From Herbaspirillum sp. ASV7 (GTDB lineage: Bacteria > Pseudomonadota > Gammaproteobacteria > Burkholderiales > Burkholderiaceae_D): a stretch of 64,000 nt of DNA. The position numbers and the translations under genes were made by a program. The DNA is taken from the NCBI RefSeq assembly GCF_016429215.1, contig NZ_JAELUH010000028.1, forward strand, positions 1-64,000, read 5' to 3'. A model generated the notes under the pieces. That model saw only the letters and a program-made list of their open reading frames with translations. It had not been told where the DNA came from and ran no database searches. Below are positions 44,296-53,631 of the stretch, in pieces. Positions within the stretch are counted from its first letter, which is position 1, and every line of letters begins with the position of its first letter.

Positions 44296-46175
44296 GGATT
44301 CTCCTCCTGGCGTGGGCGCCGGAAGATCCCGGCCACACCGCCCGGGAAGAGCAGCACCAGCAACAGGATCACGCCGCCCAGCAAGGCGCGCCAGTAGTCG
44401 GTCTCGCGCGCCACCAGGTCTTGCAGCCAGGTAAACAGCGAGGCGCCCAGCAAGGGGCCCAGCAGGCTTTGCACCCCGCCCAGCATGACCATCACCAGGC
44501 CGTCGACGGAGCGGCTGACGCCGGCGACCTCGGGCGAGATACTGCCCTTGGAGAAGGCAAAGAGCACGCCGGCCATTCCACAGAACAGGCCGGCCACGGC
44601 AAAGCCGCCCCATTGCAGCGCGCGGACATCCATGCCCAGCGCCTCGGCGCGTGGGGCGGCATCGCGGCCAGCACGCAAGGCCAGGCCGAACGGCGCATGG
44701 ATCACCCGGCGCAGCAGGTAGACGCCCAGCACGGCACAGGCCAGCGCCAGGTAGTAGTAGGCCAGCGGCGAGGACACGGCCTCGGCGGCACGGATGCCGA
44801 CCAGGCCGTTGCTGCCGCCGGTGAAGTCATCCCACTGGAAGATCAGGGCCCAGACGATCTGGGCGAAGGCCAGTGTCAGCATGGCCAGGTACACGCCGGA
44901 CAGGCGCACGCAGAACCAGCCGAACAGCAAGGCGCCCAGCATGGCCGCCAGCGCGCCCGCCAACATGGCAGCCGGCATCGGCCATTGCAGTTTCAACGTC
45001 ACCAGAGCCGCCGCATAGGCGCCCAGGCCGAAATAGGCGGCGTGGCCGAAGGACAGCATGCCGCCCGGCCCCATCAGGAAATGCAGGCTGGCCGCGAAGA
45101 GCACGGCCACCAGGATCTCCACCATCAGCACCGGCAGGTAAGGGAAGTAGCCGGCCGCCAACGGCAGCGCCAGCAAGACCAGCACCAGCGTCCATCCCGC
45201 CAGCCGCGCGCCGCGACCGCCGGGTTGCAATGGCGATTCTTGCAGGCCGCTGGCACGCACGGCCGTCGGCGCCTTCCCGAACAGGCCCCAGGGCCGCACT
45301 ACCAGCACCACCGCCATCACCAGGAACTCGACCACCAGGGTCAGCCGCGACAGCGAGATCTCCATGCCGAACAGGGAGACATTGCCCAGCGCAATGCACA
45401 GGGCCTTGACCTCGGCAATCAGCAGGGCCGCCGCGAAGGCGCCGCCGATGGACCCCATGCCGCCCACCACCACCACCACGAAGGCATTGCCGATGGTGTC
45501 CAGGTCGATGACCAGGTTGGCCGGCATGCGCGGGCCTTGCAGGGCGCCGCCCAGCCCGGCCAAGAAGCAACCCAGTGCGAACACGGCGGTGAAGAGCCAG
45601 GCCTGGTTCACGCCCAGCGCACCCAGCATCTCGCGGTCCTGGGTGGCAGCGCGAATGAGCGTCCCCCAGCGGGTGCGATTGAGCAGCAGCCACAGCAGTG
45701 CCAGCACCAGGGGGCCGATGAAGATCAGCAGCAGGTCATATTGCGGCAACCGTCGTCCCAGCAGGTGGACCGCGCCGGACAGGCCCGGTGCGCGTGGGCC
45801 GAACAGGTCTTCCGGCCCCCACAGCCAGAGCGCGCCATCCTTGATGATCAGCACTAGGGCAAAGGTGGCCAGCAGCTGGAACAGTTCCGGCGCCCGGTAG
45901 ATGCGGCGCAGGACCAGCATCTCCACCAGCGCCCCCAGCACTGCCACGATCACGGCCGAGAGCAGCACCGCCGCCCAGAAACCCAGCGGCGTGGTACCGA
46001 TGGCGTTGACCAGGGTATAGGCCAGGTACAGCCCCAGCAGGTAGAACGAGCCATGCGCGAAATTGACGATGCGTGTGACGCCGAAGATCAGCGACAGGCC
46101 CGCCGCCACCAGGAACATGGCGGAGGCATCGGCCAGGCCGTTGAGCAGCTGGACGGTGAGGCTGGCCAGGGTCAT
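44292..46175 (-). CDS. Fused LivH-LivM permease
   Basis: Inner-membrane permease of 627 aa made of two normally separate subunits. The first half (about 1-300) is LivH-like (NGLADASAMFLVAAGLSLIF, GVTRIVNFAHGSFYLLG, GGMGSIGGAF). The second half (about 325-627) is LivM-like (GPGGMLSFGHAAYFGLGAYA, LRAGRDAAPRAEALGMDV, MLGGVQSLLGPLLGA). The linker near residue 300-325 is RPWGLFGKAPTAV. Fusions of this kind are known in this transporter class. It replaces a two-gene module. Confidence 0.9.
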   Translation of the reverse strand: MTLASLTVQLLNGLADASAMFLVAAGLSLIFGVTRIVNFAHGSFYLLGLYLAYTLVNAIGTTPLGFWAAVLLSAVIVAVLGALVEMLVLRRIYRAPELFQLLATFALVLIIKDGALWLWGPEDLFGPRAPGLSGAVHLLGRRLPQYDLLLIFIGPLVLALLWLLLNRTRWGTLIRAATQDREMLGALGVNQAWLFTAVFALGCFLAGLGGALQGPRMPANLVIDLDTIGNAFVVVVVGGMGSIGGAFAAALLIAEVKALCIALGNVSLFGMEISLSRLTLVVEFLVMAVVLVVRPWGLFGKAPTAVRASGLQESPLQPGGRGARLAGWTLVLVLLALPLAAGYFPYLPVLMVEILVAVLFAASLHFLMGPGGMLSFGHAAYFGLGAYAAALVTLKLQWPMPAAMLAGALAAMLGALLFGWFCVRLSGVYLAMLTLAFAQIVWALIFQWDDFTGGSNGLVGIRAAEAVSSPLAYYYLALACAVLGVYLLRRVIHAPFGLALRAGRDAAPRAEALGMDVRALQWGGFAVAGLFCGMAGVLFAFSKGSISPEVAGVSRSVDGLVMVMLGGVQSLLGPLLGASLFTWLQDLVARETDYWRALLGGVILLLVLLFPGGVAGIFRRPRQEENP

Positions 46176-46189
46176 GGAGTCAAGCGGGA

Positions 46190-47404
46190 TCAGTCTGCCG
46201 GACGCAGCTTCCTGACCTCGGCGTCGGGCAGTTGCAAGGTGGCGCCATCGACATAGCTGAAGCTGGTCATGATGCCCTTGCCGTCCTTGACGCCGGTGCG
46301 GCCGACAAAGGCGCCCAGGGTCGATTGATGATCCTGGGGACGATAGACGATGGGCGCCACGGGCGTATCCACCTTCAAGCCCGAGAAGGCGGCGGCGAGC
46401 TTGTCGGCGTCGGTGCTGCCAGCCTTGCGGATACCGGCGGCAATCGACATCAGGGCGCTATAGCCCACCAAAGAACCGTTACGGGGGTAGTCGTTGAATT
46501 TCTTGCGATAGGCGTCGACGAACTTCTTGTGCTCAGGGGTGTTGATGGCATACCAGGGATAGCCGGTCACGATCCAGTTCTGCGGGGCTTCGTTCTTCAG
46601 CGGGTCCAGGTATTCGGGCTCGCCGGTGAGCAGCGAAACCACCTCGACGTTGTCGAACAGGCCGCGGGTATTGCCTTCGCGCACGAACTTGCCGAGGTCG
46701 GCGGCGAAGAGCGCGTTGAAGATGGCATCCGGCTTGGCATCGGCCAGCGCCTGGGTGACCGCGCCGGCATCGATCTTGCCCAGCGGCGTGGCCTGCTCGG
46801 CCACGAATTCGACATCGGGCTGGGCCTGCTTCAGCAGGGTCTTGAAGCTGGCCACGGCCGACTGGCCGTATTCATAGTTGGGATAGACGATGGCCCAGCG
46901 TTTCTTCTTCAGCTTGGCCGCTTCCTTGACCACGGAGGCCACCAGCATGTAGGTGGAGGGGCGCAGGCGATAGGTGTACTTGTTGCCGTTCTGCCAGACG
47001 ATCTTGTCGGTGAGCGGCTCGGCGGCGAGGAAAAACACCTTGTGCTGGCGGGCGTAGTCGGTCAGTGCCAGGCCGGTATTGGAGAGGAAGCCGCCAAAGA
47101 GCAGCGCCACGCGCTCGCGCGCCATCAGTTCCTCGGCCACCCGCACGGAGTCGCCGGGGTTGCCGTTGTCGTCGCGGGCCACCACTTCCAGCTTCTTGCC
47201 CAGCACGCCGCCGCTGGCGTTGATCTCGTCCTGCGCCATCTCCCAGCCCCGGCGGTACGGTTCCAGGAAGGCCGGCTGGGCCTTGTAGCTGTTGATCTCG
47301 CCGATGCGGATGGTGTCCTGGGCGATGGCGCCACCGGTGGCGCTGGCCAGGATGCCGGCGGTGATGGTCCACAGGATGCTGCGCTGGAAGTTGAACTGGT
47401 TCAC
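46190..47404 (-). CDS. LivK-type periplasmic substrate-binding protein
   Basis: 404-aa amino-acid/amide-binding protein (type 1 PBP). The signal peptide ends near GGAIAQD; the mature part starts TIRIGEINSYKAQPAFLEPY and includes DEINASGGVLGKKLEVVARD and IVYPNYEYGQSAV. First gene of the operon. The family covers branched-chain amino acids, amides, urea and aromatic acids, so the ligand is not fixed. Confidence 0.87.
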   Translation of the reverse strand: MNQFNFQRSILWTITAGILASATGGAIAQDTIRIGEINSYKAQPAFLEPYRRGWEMAQDEINASGGVLGKKLEVVARDDNGNPGDSVRVAEELMARERVALLFGGFLSNTGLALTDYARQHKVFFLAAEPLTDKIVWQNGNKYTYRLRPSTYMLVASVVKEAAKLKKKRWAIVYPNYEYGQSAVASFKTLLKQAQPDVEFVAEQATPLGKIDAGAVTQALADAKPDAIFNALFAADLGKFVREGNTRGLFDNVEVVSLLTGEPEYLDPLKNEAPQNWIVTGYPWYAINTPEHKKFVDAYRKKFNDYPRNGSLVGYSALMSIAAGIRKAGSTDADKLAAAFSGLKVDTPVAPIVYRPQDHQSTLGAFVGRTGVKDGKGIMTSFSYVDGATLQLPDAEVRKLRPAD

Positions 47405-47525
47405 GTCATTTCCTTCTGGTGAGGTTGCCGGGCTAGCCTGGCGGTCGGCGGAGTCAATCGCGGGCGTAATGATAACCGCTGGCCAGCGCCGGCGCAGGGT
47501 GCGGTTTGCGCCAGCTCATGCCGCC

Positions 47526-48062
47526 CTACTTCACCCGCTGCTTTTCCAGCTTGCGGGCCAGGGTGCGACGATGCATGCCGAGCCGCCGGGCAGTTTCGGA
47601 GATGTTGAAATCGGTCTCCACCAGCACCTCGTGGATGCGCTCCCATTCCAGCGTCTTGATGGAGGTGGCGCGTGCCGACAGTTCCACCTCGGCCAGTCCC
47701 GCGACGTGGCCGAAGGCGGCTTCGATATCGTCGGTATTGGAGGGCTTGGCCAGGTACTGGCAGGCGCCCAGCTTGATGGCTTCGACCGCCGTGGTGATGC
47801 TGGCAAAGCCGGTCAGGACCACGATCAGCATGGCCTCGTCGTGGGCGTGCAGCATCTGCACACAGGCCAGGCCGGAGGCATTGCCCCCCAGCTTGAGGTC
47901 GACCACGGCATAGCCGGGTTGATGCTGTTTCAGGTGTTCGGCCGCCTCTTCCTGGTTGGCCGCCAGCAGGACGGTATAGCCACGGCGTTCGAACGAACGT
48001 CCCAAGGTGCGTGCGAAGGCGGCATCGTCCTCGATGATCAAAAGCAGGCGATCAGCCGGCAT
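47526..48062 (-). CDS. regA: RegA/PrrA-type redox response regulator
   Basis: 178-aa regulator. The receiver has the acidic pair EDD, phospho-acceptor D55 (YAVVDLKLGG) and Lys in LAKPSNTDDI. The C-terminal Fis-type helix-turn-helix (about 152-172) reads NISETARRLGMHRRTLARKL, the highly conserved RegA/ActR/PrrA recognition helix. It lies 134 bases behind regB, with an FNR-like box in between, so it can have its own oxygen-regulated promoter. In related bacteria it controls respiratory and carbon genes. Confidence 0.92.
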   Translation of the reverse strand: MPADRLLLIIEDDAAFARTLGRSFERRGYTVLLAANQEEAAEHLKQHQPGYAVVDLKLGGNASGLACVQMLHAHDEAMLIVVLTGFASITTAVEAIKLGACQYLAKPSNTDDIEAAFGHVAGLAEVELSARATSIKTLEWERIHEVLVETDFNISETARRLGMHRRTLARKLEKQRVK

Positions 48063-48154
48063 GTTGCATTCCCTATTTCTTCTATCTACTTTCCCAGACC
48101 GCTATTGTAGTGCGAGTCGGGCCCGGGCATTGGCGCCATCAGAAGAAAAAGGGA

Positions 48155-48168
48155 ATGATCCGCATCAA
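48155..48168 (-). promoter_or_regulatory. FNR/Anr-like box TTGAT-GCGG-ATCAT before regA
   Basis: On the minus strand TTGATGCGGATCAT matches TTGAT-N4-ATCAA except at the last base. Its centre is about 99 bases upstream of the regA ATG in the regB-regA gap. It suggests oxygen-responsive control of regA separate from cyo. Confidence 0.5.
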
Positions 48169-48196
48169 AGGCCCGGCCGATGCGGCTTGAGGCAGG

Positions 48197-49579
48197 TCAA
48201 GCGCCGTCCGCAAAATCGCTGGGGTGAGCGCCGAGCGCGGGATCGGCCGGTTCTTCCAGACTGATCGAGGACAAAGGCAGCTCCAGCGTCACGCGCGCGC
48301 CGGCAGTGGGCAGGTTGCTAGCCGAGACGCGCCCGCCCAGCTTGCGCGCCACATTGACCACGAAGAACAGGCCCAGGCCGCGCCCCGGCTTGCCCTTGGT
48401 GGATTGATAGGGCTTGCCGATCTGGTTGATCATCCAGTCCGGGAAACCGGGGCCCTGGTCACTGACTTCCATGATCAGCGACTCCTCTTCGCGGCGCACT
48501 TCCAGTGACAGCCAGCGTGGCGAAACCTCGAAGGCATTGTCCAGCACATTGCCCAGCATCTGCTTGACGGCCGAGTCGAAGGCCACCGGCAGATCTTGCT
48601 CGATCAGGTTGCGGTAGTCGAAAATCTCGACCGGGCGCGACTTGCGCCAGTCTTCGGCGACGCTGTCGAGGAAGGTGTTGAGGGTGGTCTTGATGGAGGA
48701 CTCCCCGCGCGCCTGGCCGGCCGACAGCAAGACGCCGCTGACGATGGATTTGCAGCGTTGCAGCTGGGCTTCCATTTCGGTGATGTCTTCCAGCATGTCG
48801 GGGCGCTGGCTGATCTCGGGCATGCGCTTCCAGTCGCCCAGGATGACCGACACGGTGGCCAGCGGCGTGCCCAGCTCGTGCGCCGCGCCGGAGGCGAGCA
48901 AGCCCATGCGCACGATGTGGTCCTCTTCGGCGGCGCGCTGGCGCAGATCGGCCAGCAAGGCGTCACCGGCACGCAGGTTGCTGCTGATGCGGGTGATGAA
49001 GAACACCATCAGCCCGGCATTGAGCAGGAAGCAGATCAGCGTGCCCTCCACATACAGGCTCAGGAGACCCGCATTGTGATCCGGCGGCAGCGCCAGCGGC
49101 TCGGAAAACAGCGCCAGTCCCGCCAGGCAGGCCATGGTCACGCCGACGATGGCCCAGCTCGACCAGGGCTTCAGGAGCACGGCCGAGAGGATGATCTGCA
49201 TCAGGTACAGGAAGGCGAAGGGATTGGTGAGCCCGCCGCTGAGATAGAGCTGGAAGGTCAGCACGCCCACATCCACCAGCAGGGCCAGGAACAGCTCGGC
49301 ATTGGTGGCGATGCGCCGCTCGTGCCAGCGCAGGTGGCTGGCGATGTTGAAGGCGATCAGGCAGGACAGCACCTCCAGCATGTGCGGCAGCGGCAGGTGC
49401 AGGTCGAACACCAGCACCACGAAGGCGATGGTGGACACTTGCCCCAGCACGGCCAGCCAGCGCAGCTGGATCAGCAGCAGCATGTTCTGGTGGCCGGCCG
49501 GGTTCTGCTCGCCCTGGCGCAGGCGCTGCCAGCGCTCGCGCAGCGTCTTGCGTTTGGCGACGGTATCGGCGGCGGTCAT
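48197..49579 (-). CDS. regB: RegB/PrrB-type redox sensor kinase
   Basis: Membrane kinase of 460 aa with six TM helices (about 35-200). The quinone-site motif GGLTNPF (115-121) is intact, the HisKA His is H234 (GAAHELGTPL) and the redox-active Cys is C276 (QLQRCKSIVSG), placed 42 residues after His as in RegB, where the pair is H225/C265. HATPase motifs: NVLDNAFEVSP, DQGPGFP, RGLGLFFV. ATG 49579 is chosen. It lies 13 bases after the SURF1 gene in the cyo operon, so it senses quinone state next to a quinol oxidase. Confidence 0.92.
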   Translation of the reverse strand: MTAADTVAKRKTLRERWQRLRQGEQNPAGHQNMLLLIQLRWLAVLGQVSTIAFVVLVFDLHLPLPHMLEVLSCLIAFNIASHLRWHERRIATNAELFLALLVDVGVLTFQLYLSGGLTNPFAFLYLMQIILSAVLLKPWSSWAIVGVTMACLAGLALFSEPLALPPDHNAGLLSLYVEGTLICFLLNAGLMVFFITRISSNLRAGDALLADLRQRAAEEDHIVRMGLLASGAAHELGTPLATVSVILGDWKRMPEISQRPDMLEDITEMEAQLQRCKSIVSGVLLSAGQARGESSIKTTLNTFLDSVAEDWRKSRPVEIFDYRNLIEQDLPVAFDSAVKQMLGNVLDNAFEVSPRWLSLEVRREEESLIMEVSDQGPGFPDWMINQIGKPYQSTKGKPGRGLGLFFVVNVARKLGGRVSASNLPTAGARVTLELPLSSISLEEPADPALGAHPSDFADGA

Positions 49580-49592
49580 GATCGCTGGCGGC

Positions 49593-50453
49593 TCAGTGTT
49601 GCCCGGCAGGGGAGCGGCTGTCGCGGATACGCGCACGCCAGCGGCGCTCGTCGCGGATCACCCAATAACCGGCGCCAGCGGCCATCAATGCCAGGGCATA
49701 CCAGGTCAGAGCGTAGATCAGGTGGCTGTTGTGGAAGGCAATCACGGTCAGGCCGCCTACCGGCTTTTGTGCGTCCGGTGCCACGGCCGCGTTGGCCTCC
49801 GCAGAAGCCTTGTCGGCATCGACGAAATACGGTGCCACCGCTTGTGGCGGCAAACCACGCGCCTGCGCGATGGCGCGCACATCACGCGAATACCAGCGGT
49901 TCTGGGCAGCATCGTTGCTGCGCAGGAAACCGCCGCCCGGCTCGCTCATGCGCATCAGGCCAGTGACCTGCACGGTCTGTGCGGCCGCGCCGTCGGGCAA
50001 GGCCAGATCGGTCAGCTTGACCGGCGAGATGGCCACGAAACCGCGATTGACCAGTACCAGATCACCCTCGGCAGTCTGCAACGGCGTCATCAGCCAGGCG
50101 CCGGCACCGAGGTCGGTACTGGCCTGCACGGCGGTGGTCTTGCTGTAGAGATAGCGTCCGACCAGGCTCACGCGGCGATACTCATCGCCCTCGGCCGTGA
50201 CCTGCGGCCAGGCCTGGCGAGCGGGTGCCGGTACCGGAGCGGCATGGACACGGCTATCGACCTTGGCGATCAGGTCCAGCTTCCATTGCAGGCGATAGAC
50301 CTGCCAGGTTCCCAGCGCGACGAAGACCAGAAAGAAAAATCCCGCACAAAGAGTCAGCAACAGCAGGCTGGCCTTTGAGCGGGATACCGGGGCGGCTTGC
50401 ACCGCCCCCTTTTCTTTGCCGGGCGTCACGCTATTGCGTGGCGTCGGCTTCAT
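49593..50453 (-). CDS. SURF1-family oxidase assembly protein
   Basis: 286-aa inner-membrane protein with two TM helices (about 27-50, LLLLTLCAGFFFLVFVALGTW, and about 240-262) flanking a periplasmic domain. Landmarks are GTWQVYRLQWK, RRVSLVGRY, LVLVNRGFV and the C-terminal YALTWYALALMAAG. SURF1 proteins help insert haem into haem-copper oxidases. It overlaps cyoD by 4 bases and stands where cyoE is usually found. Confidence 0.88.
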   Translation of the reverse strand: MKPTPRNSVTPGKEKGAVQAAPVSRSKASLLLLTLCAGFFFLVFVALGTWQVYRLQWKLDLIAKVDSRVHAAPVPAPARQAWPQVTAEGDEYRRVSLVGRYLYSKTTAVQASTDLGAGAWLMTPLQTAEGDLVLVNRGFVAISPVKLTDLALPDGAAAQTVQVTGLMRMSEPGGGFLRSNDAAQNRWYSRDVRAIAQARGLPPQAVAPYFVDADKASAEANAAVAPDAQKPVGGLTVIAFHNSHLIYALTWYALALMAAGAGYWVIRDERRWRARIRDSRSPAGQH

Positions 50454-50935
50454 TTCGATTGCGCTGCCTCTGCAGGTTGCTGCTGCATGCCGTGCATGCC
50501 CTGCATCGATTGCGGGACAGTTTCGGTAGGCATGTTTTCAGGCGACATGGTCGGCATCATGTTGTGGTTCATGTGATACATGACCCACTGCGAACCGGAC
50601 AGGGTGATGACCACCAGGATGATGGTGAAGATCATCGCCAGCATGTTCCAGCCGCCTTCGGACTTGCCGTTCATGTGCAGGAAGTACTTGATGTGCACCA
50701 CGATCTGCACGGCCGCAAAAATCAGCAGCACGATGCCCAGGGTCGCCGTGCTGGAGATGGCCTTGTTCATGACCAGCCAGAACGGGATCGCAGTCAGGAT
50801 CACGGCCAGCACGAAGCCGGACACGTAATCCTTCATCGAACCGTGCGGGACGTGGTCCTCGTGACCATGACCGTGGCCATGGTCGTCGTGTTGGCCCATC
50901 GGACGGGCCGGGTGTTCTTGGTGGCCGCGGCTCAT
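50450..50935 (-). CDS. cyoD: Cytochrome bo3 quinol oxidase subunit IV
   Basis: Small membrane subunit of 161 aa with three TM helices. A His-rich N terminus ([17 protein letters not shown]) precedes [20 protein letters not shown]; the C-terminal tail is Met/Gln rich, beyond the usual length (E. coli CyoD is about 109 aa). Start ATG 50935 overlaps cyoC by 4 bases. Supports assembly of the CuB site of subunit I. Confidence 0.87.
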   Translation of the reverse strand: MSRGHQEHPARPMGQHDDHGHGHGHEDHVPHGSMKDYVSGFVLAVILTAIPFWLVMNKAISSTATLGIVLLIFAAVQIVVHIKYFLHMNGKSEGGWNMLAMIFTIILVVITLSGSQWVMYHMNHNMMPTMSPENMPTETVPQSMQGMHGMQQQPAEAAQSK

Positions 50936-51558
50936 GGCAGGACTCCCATCAGGTAGACAAAGGTGAAGACGCCGATCCAGACCACGTCCAGGAAGTGCCA
51001 GAACATCGACAGGCACATCAGGCGGCGGCCATTGGCCTCGGTCAGGCCATGCTTGTTGATCTGGAACAGCAGCACGATCAGCCAGATGATGCCGAAGGAG
51101 ACGTGCAGACCGTGGGTGCCGACCAGGGCGAAGAACGAGGTCAGGAAACCGCTACGGGCCGGGCCGGCGCCTTCGTGGATCAGGTGCATGAACTCATAGA
51201 GTTCGAAGTAGATGAAGCCAGCACCCAGCAGGCCGGTGATGATCAGCCAGAAGATGGTGCCCTGCTTCTTCTTGGCTTGCATGGCCAGCATGGCGAAGCC
51301 GTAGGTGATCGACGACAGCAGCAGCAGCGCAGTGTTCAGCGCCACCAGCGGCAGGTCGAACAGTTCAGCACCGGTCGGGCCGCCGGCGTAGTTGCGGCCC
51401 AGGACCGCATAGCACGCAAACAGGCAGGCGAAGATCAGGCAATCGCTCATCAGGTAGATCCAGAAGCCCAGCAGGGTGCCGTTCTCCGGATGGTGATGGC
51501 GGACGAAGTAGCGCGAGCTTGGCGTCGCGTCGGCCGTGTGGTTGATTGCTTCAGACAT
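50932..51558 (-). CDS. cyoC: Cytochrome bo3 quinol oxidase subunit III
   Basis: 208-aa subunit with five TM helices (E. coli CyoC is 204). Typical segments are [40 protein letters not shown] and [20 protein letters not shown]. Overlaps cyoB by 8 bases and cyoD by 4. Confidence 0.93.
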   Translation of the reverse strand: MSEAINHTADATPSSRYFVRHHHPENGTLLGFWIYLMSDCLIFACLFACYAVLGRNYAGGPTGAELFDLPLVALNTALLLLSSITYGFAMLAMQAKKKQGTIFWLIITGLLGAGFIYFELYEFMHLIHEGAGPARSGFLTSFFALVGTHGLHVSFGIIWLIVLLFQINKHGLTEANGRRLMCLSMFWHFLDVVWIGVFTFVYLMGVLP

Positions 51559-53554
51559 GGCTATTCAACAGGCGAGTGCGCTCTGCTTCGACACGGACGA
51601 CTTCGTCGGCCGGGATGTAGTAGTCGCGGTTGTAGTTAAAGGTGTGGACGATGGTGGCAACGCACAGGGCCACGAAACCGGCCACGGCGGGCAGCCACAT
51701 ATGCCAGATCATGGCGAAACCGACCGCTGCCGACAGCGCAGCGATGATGAAGCCGGCACCAGTGTTCTTGGGCATGTGGATTTCCACGAAGTCGCCCAGG
51801 GGACGCTTGTAGTCATGCTTCTTCATGTCGGCCCAGGCGTCGTTGTCATGCACGACCGGGGTGAACGCGAAGTTGTAGGCCGGCGGCGGCGACGAGGTCG
51901 ACCATTCCAGGGTACGGCCGTTCCACGGGTCGCCGGTGACGTCGGCCAGCTTCTTGCGGTCGCGGATGGAGACGGCGATCTGGATCAGGAAGGAACCGAT
52001 GCCCAGGGCGATCAGGCCGGCACCCAGTGCGGCGGCAACGAACCAGATCTGCAGCGACGGATCATCGAAGTGGCTCAGACGACGGGTCACGCCCATCAGG
52101 CCCAGGACGTACAGCGGCATGAAGGCCAGGTAGAAGCCCACGAACCAGAACCAGAACGAGCACTTGCCCCAGAATTCGTTGAGCTTGAAGCCGAAGGCCT
52201 TCGGGAACCAGAAGTTGATACCGGCGAACATGCCGAACACCACGCCGCCGATGATGACGTTGTGGAAGTGGGCAATCAGGAACAGCGAGTTGTGCAGCAC
52301 GAAGTCGGCCGGCGGAACAGCCAGCAGCACGCCGGTCATGCCACCGATGACGAAGGTGACCATGAAGCCGATCGTCCACAGCATGGGCACTTCGAAGCGG
52401 ATACGACCGCGGTACATGGTGAAGAGCCAGTTGAAGATCTTGGCACCGGTCGGGATCGAGATGATCATCGTGGTGATGCCGAAGAAGGAGTTCACGCTGG
52501 CGCCCGAACCCATGGTGAAGAAGTGGTGCAGCCACACCAGGTAGGACAGGATGGTGATCACCACCGTCGCGTACACCATGGAGGTGTAGCCGAACAGGCG
52601 CTTGCCGCTGAAGGTCGAGACGATTTCAGAGAAGATGCCGAAGGCCGGCAGCACCAGGATGTAGACCTCGGGGTGGCCCCAGATCCAGATCAGGTTCACG
52701 TACATCATGGCGTTGCCGCCCATGTCGTTGGTGAAGAAGTTGGTGCCGAAGACGCGGTCCAGGGACAGCATCGCCAGCACTGCGGTCAGCACCGGGAAGG
52801 CCGCCACGATCAGCACGTTGGTGCAGAGCGAAGTCCAGGTGAAGACCGGCATCTTCATCATGTTCATGCCCGGGGCGCGCATCTTGACGATGGTCACCAC
52901 CAGGTTGATGCCGGATAGTAGCGTCCCTACCCCGGCCACCTGCAAGGCCCAGATGTAGTAGTCCACCCCCACGTCAGGGCTGTACAGGATGCCCGACAGC
53001 GGCGGGTAGGCCAGCCAGCCGGTGCGGGCGAATTCGCCCACGAACAGCGAGGCCATCACCAGCAGCGCGCCGAAGGTGGTCATCCAGAAGCTGAAGTTGT
53101 TCAGGAACGGGAAGGCCACGTCGCGCGCACCGATCTGCAGGGGCACGACGTAGTTCATCAGACCGGTCACCAGGGGCATGGCCACGAAGAAGATCATGAT
53201 CACGCCGTGGGCGGTGAAGACCTGGTCGTAGTGGTGCGGCGGCAGGAAGCCGGCGTTGTCTCCGAAGGAGATGGCCTGCTGCGCACGCATCATCAGCGCG
53301 TCGGCAAAGCCACGCAGCAGCATGACGATGGCCAGCACGATGTACATGATGCCGATGCGCTTGTGGTCGATGCTGGTGAACCAGTCGCGCCACAGCATGC
53401 CCCACAGGCGATATTTGGTGAGCAGGCCGAGCACGACGGCTCCACCCAGCAGCACCATGGCAAAGGTACCGATCAGGATGGGCTCATGGTATGGAATCGC
53501 TTCCAGGCTGAGCCGCCCGAAGATCAGCTTTATCAGATCAAAATTGTCAGACAT
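51551..53554 (-). CDS. cyoB: Cytochrome bo3 quinol oxidase subunit I
   Basis: Catalytic subunit of 667 aa (E. coli 663). Low-spin haem His in [11 protein letters not shown], CuB ligands in [12 protein letters not shown] (His-Tyr pair) and HHFFTMG, and the high-spin and low-spin haem His pair in [10 protein letters not shown]-channel and D-channel regions look intact. It reduces O2 to water with ubiquinol electrons and pumps protons. ATG 53554 ([13 protein letters not shown]) is chosen; the frame is open 39 bases further. Confidence 0.96.
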   Translation of the reverse strand: MSDNFDLIKLIFGRLSLEAIPYHEPILIGTFAMVLLGGAVVLGLLTKYRLWGMLWRDWFTSIDHKRIGIMYIVLAIVMLLRGFADALMMRAQQAISFGDNAGFLPPHHYDQVFTAHGVIMIFFVAMPLVTGLMNYVVPLQIGARDVAFPFLNNFSFWMTTFGALLVMASLFVGEFARTGWLAYPPLSGILYSPDVGVDYYIWALQVAGVGTLLSGINLVVTIVKMRAPGMNMMKMPVFTWTSLCTNVLIVAAFPVLTAVLAMLSLDRVFGTNFFTNDMGGNAMMYVNLIWIWGHPEVYILVLPAFGIFSEIVSTFSGKRLFGYTSMVYATVVITILSYLVWLHHFFTMGSGASVNSFFGITTMIISIPTGAKIFNWLFTMYRGRIRFEVPMLWTIGFMVTFVIGGMTGVLLAVPPADFVLHNSLFLIAHFHNVIIGGVVFGMFAGINFWFPKAFGFKLNEFWGKCSFWFWFVGFYLAFMPLYVLGLMGVTRRLSHFDDPSLQIWFVAAALGAGLIALGIGSFLIQIAVSIRDRKKLADVTGDPWNGRTLEWSTSSPPPAYNFAFTPVVHDNDAWADMKKHDYKRPLGDFVEIHMPKNTGAGFIIAALSAAVGFAMIWHMWLPAVAGFVALCVATIVHTFNYNRDYYIPADEVVRVEAERTRLLNSHV

Positions 53555-53631
53555 CTTTACTTCCCGGGGAAAAAGGAAATTGGGGCGCGGCAATGCGCCG
53601 CCGCGCCAATACGACTACCAGACTCGCAAAC

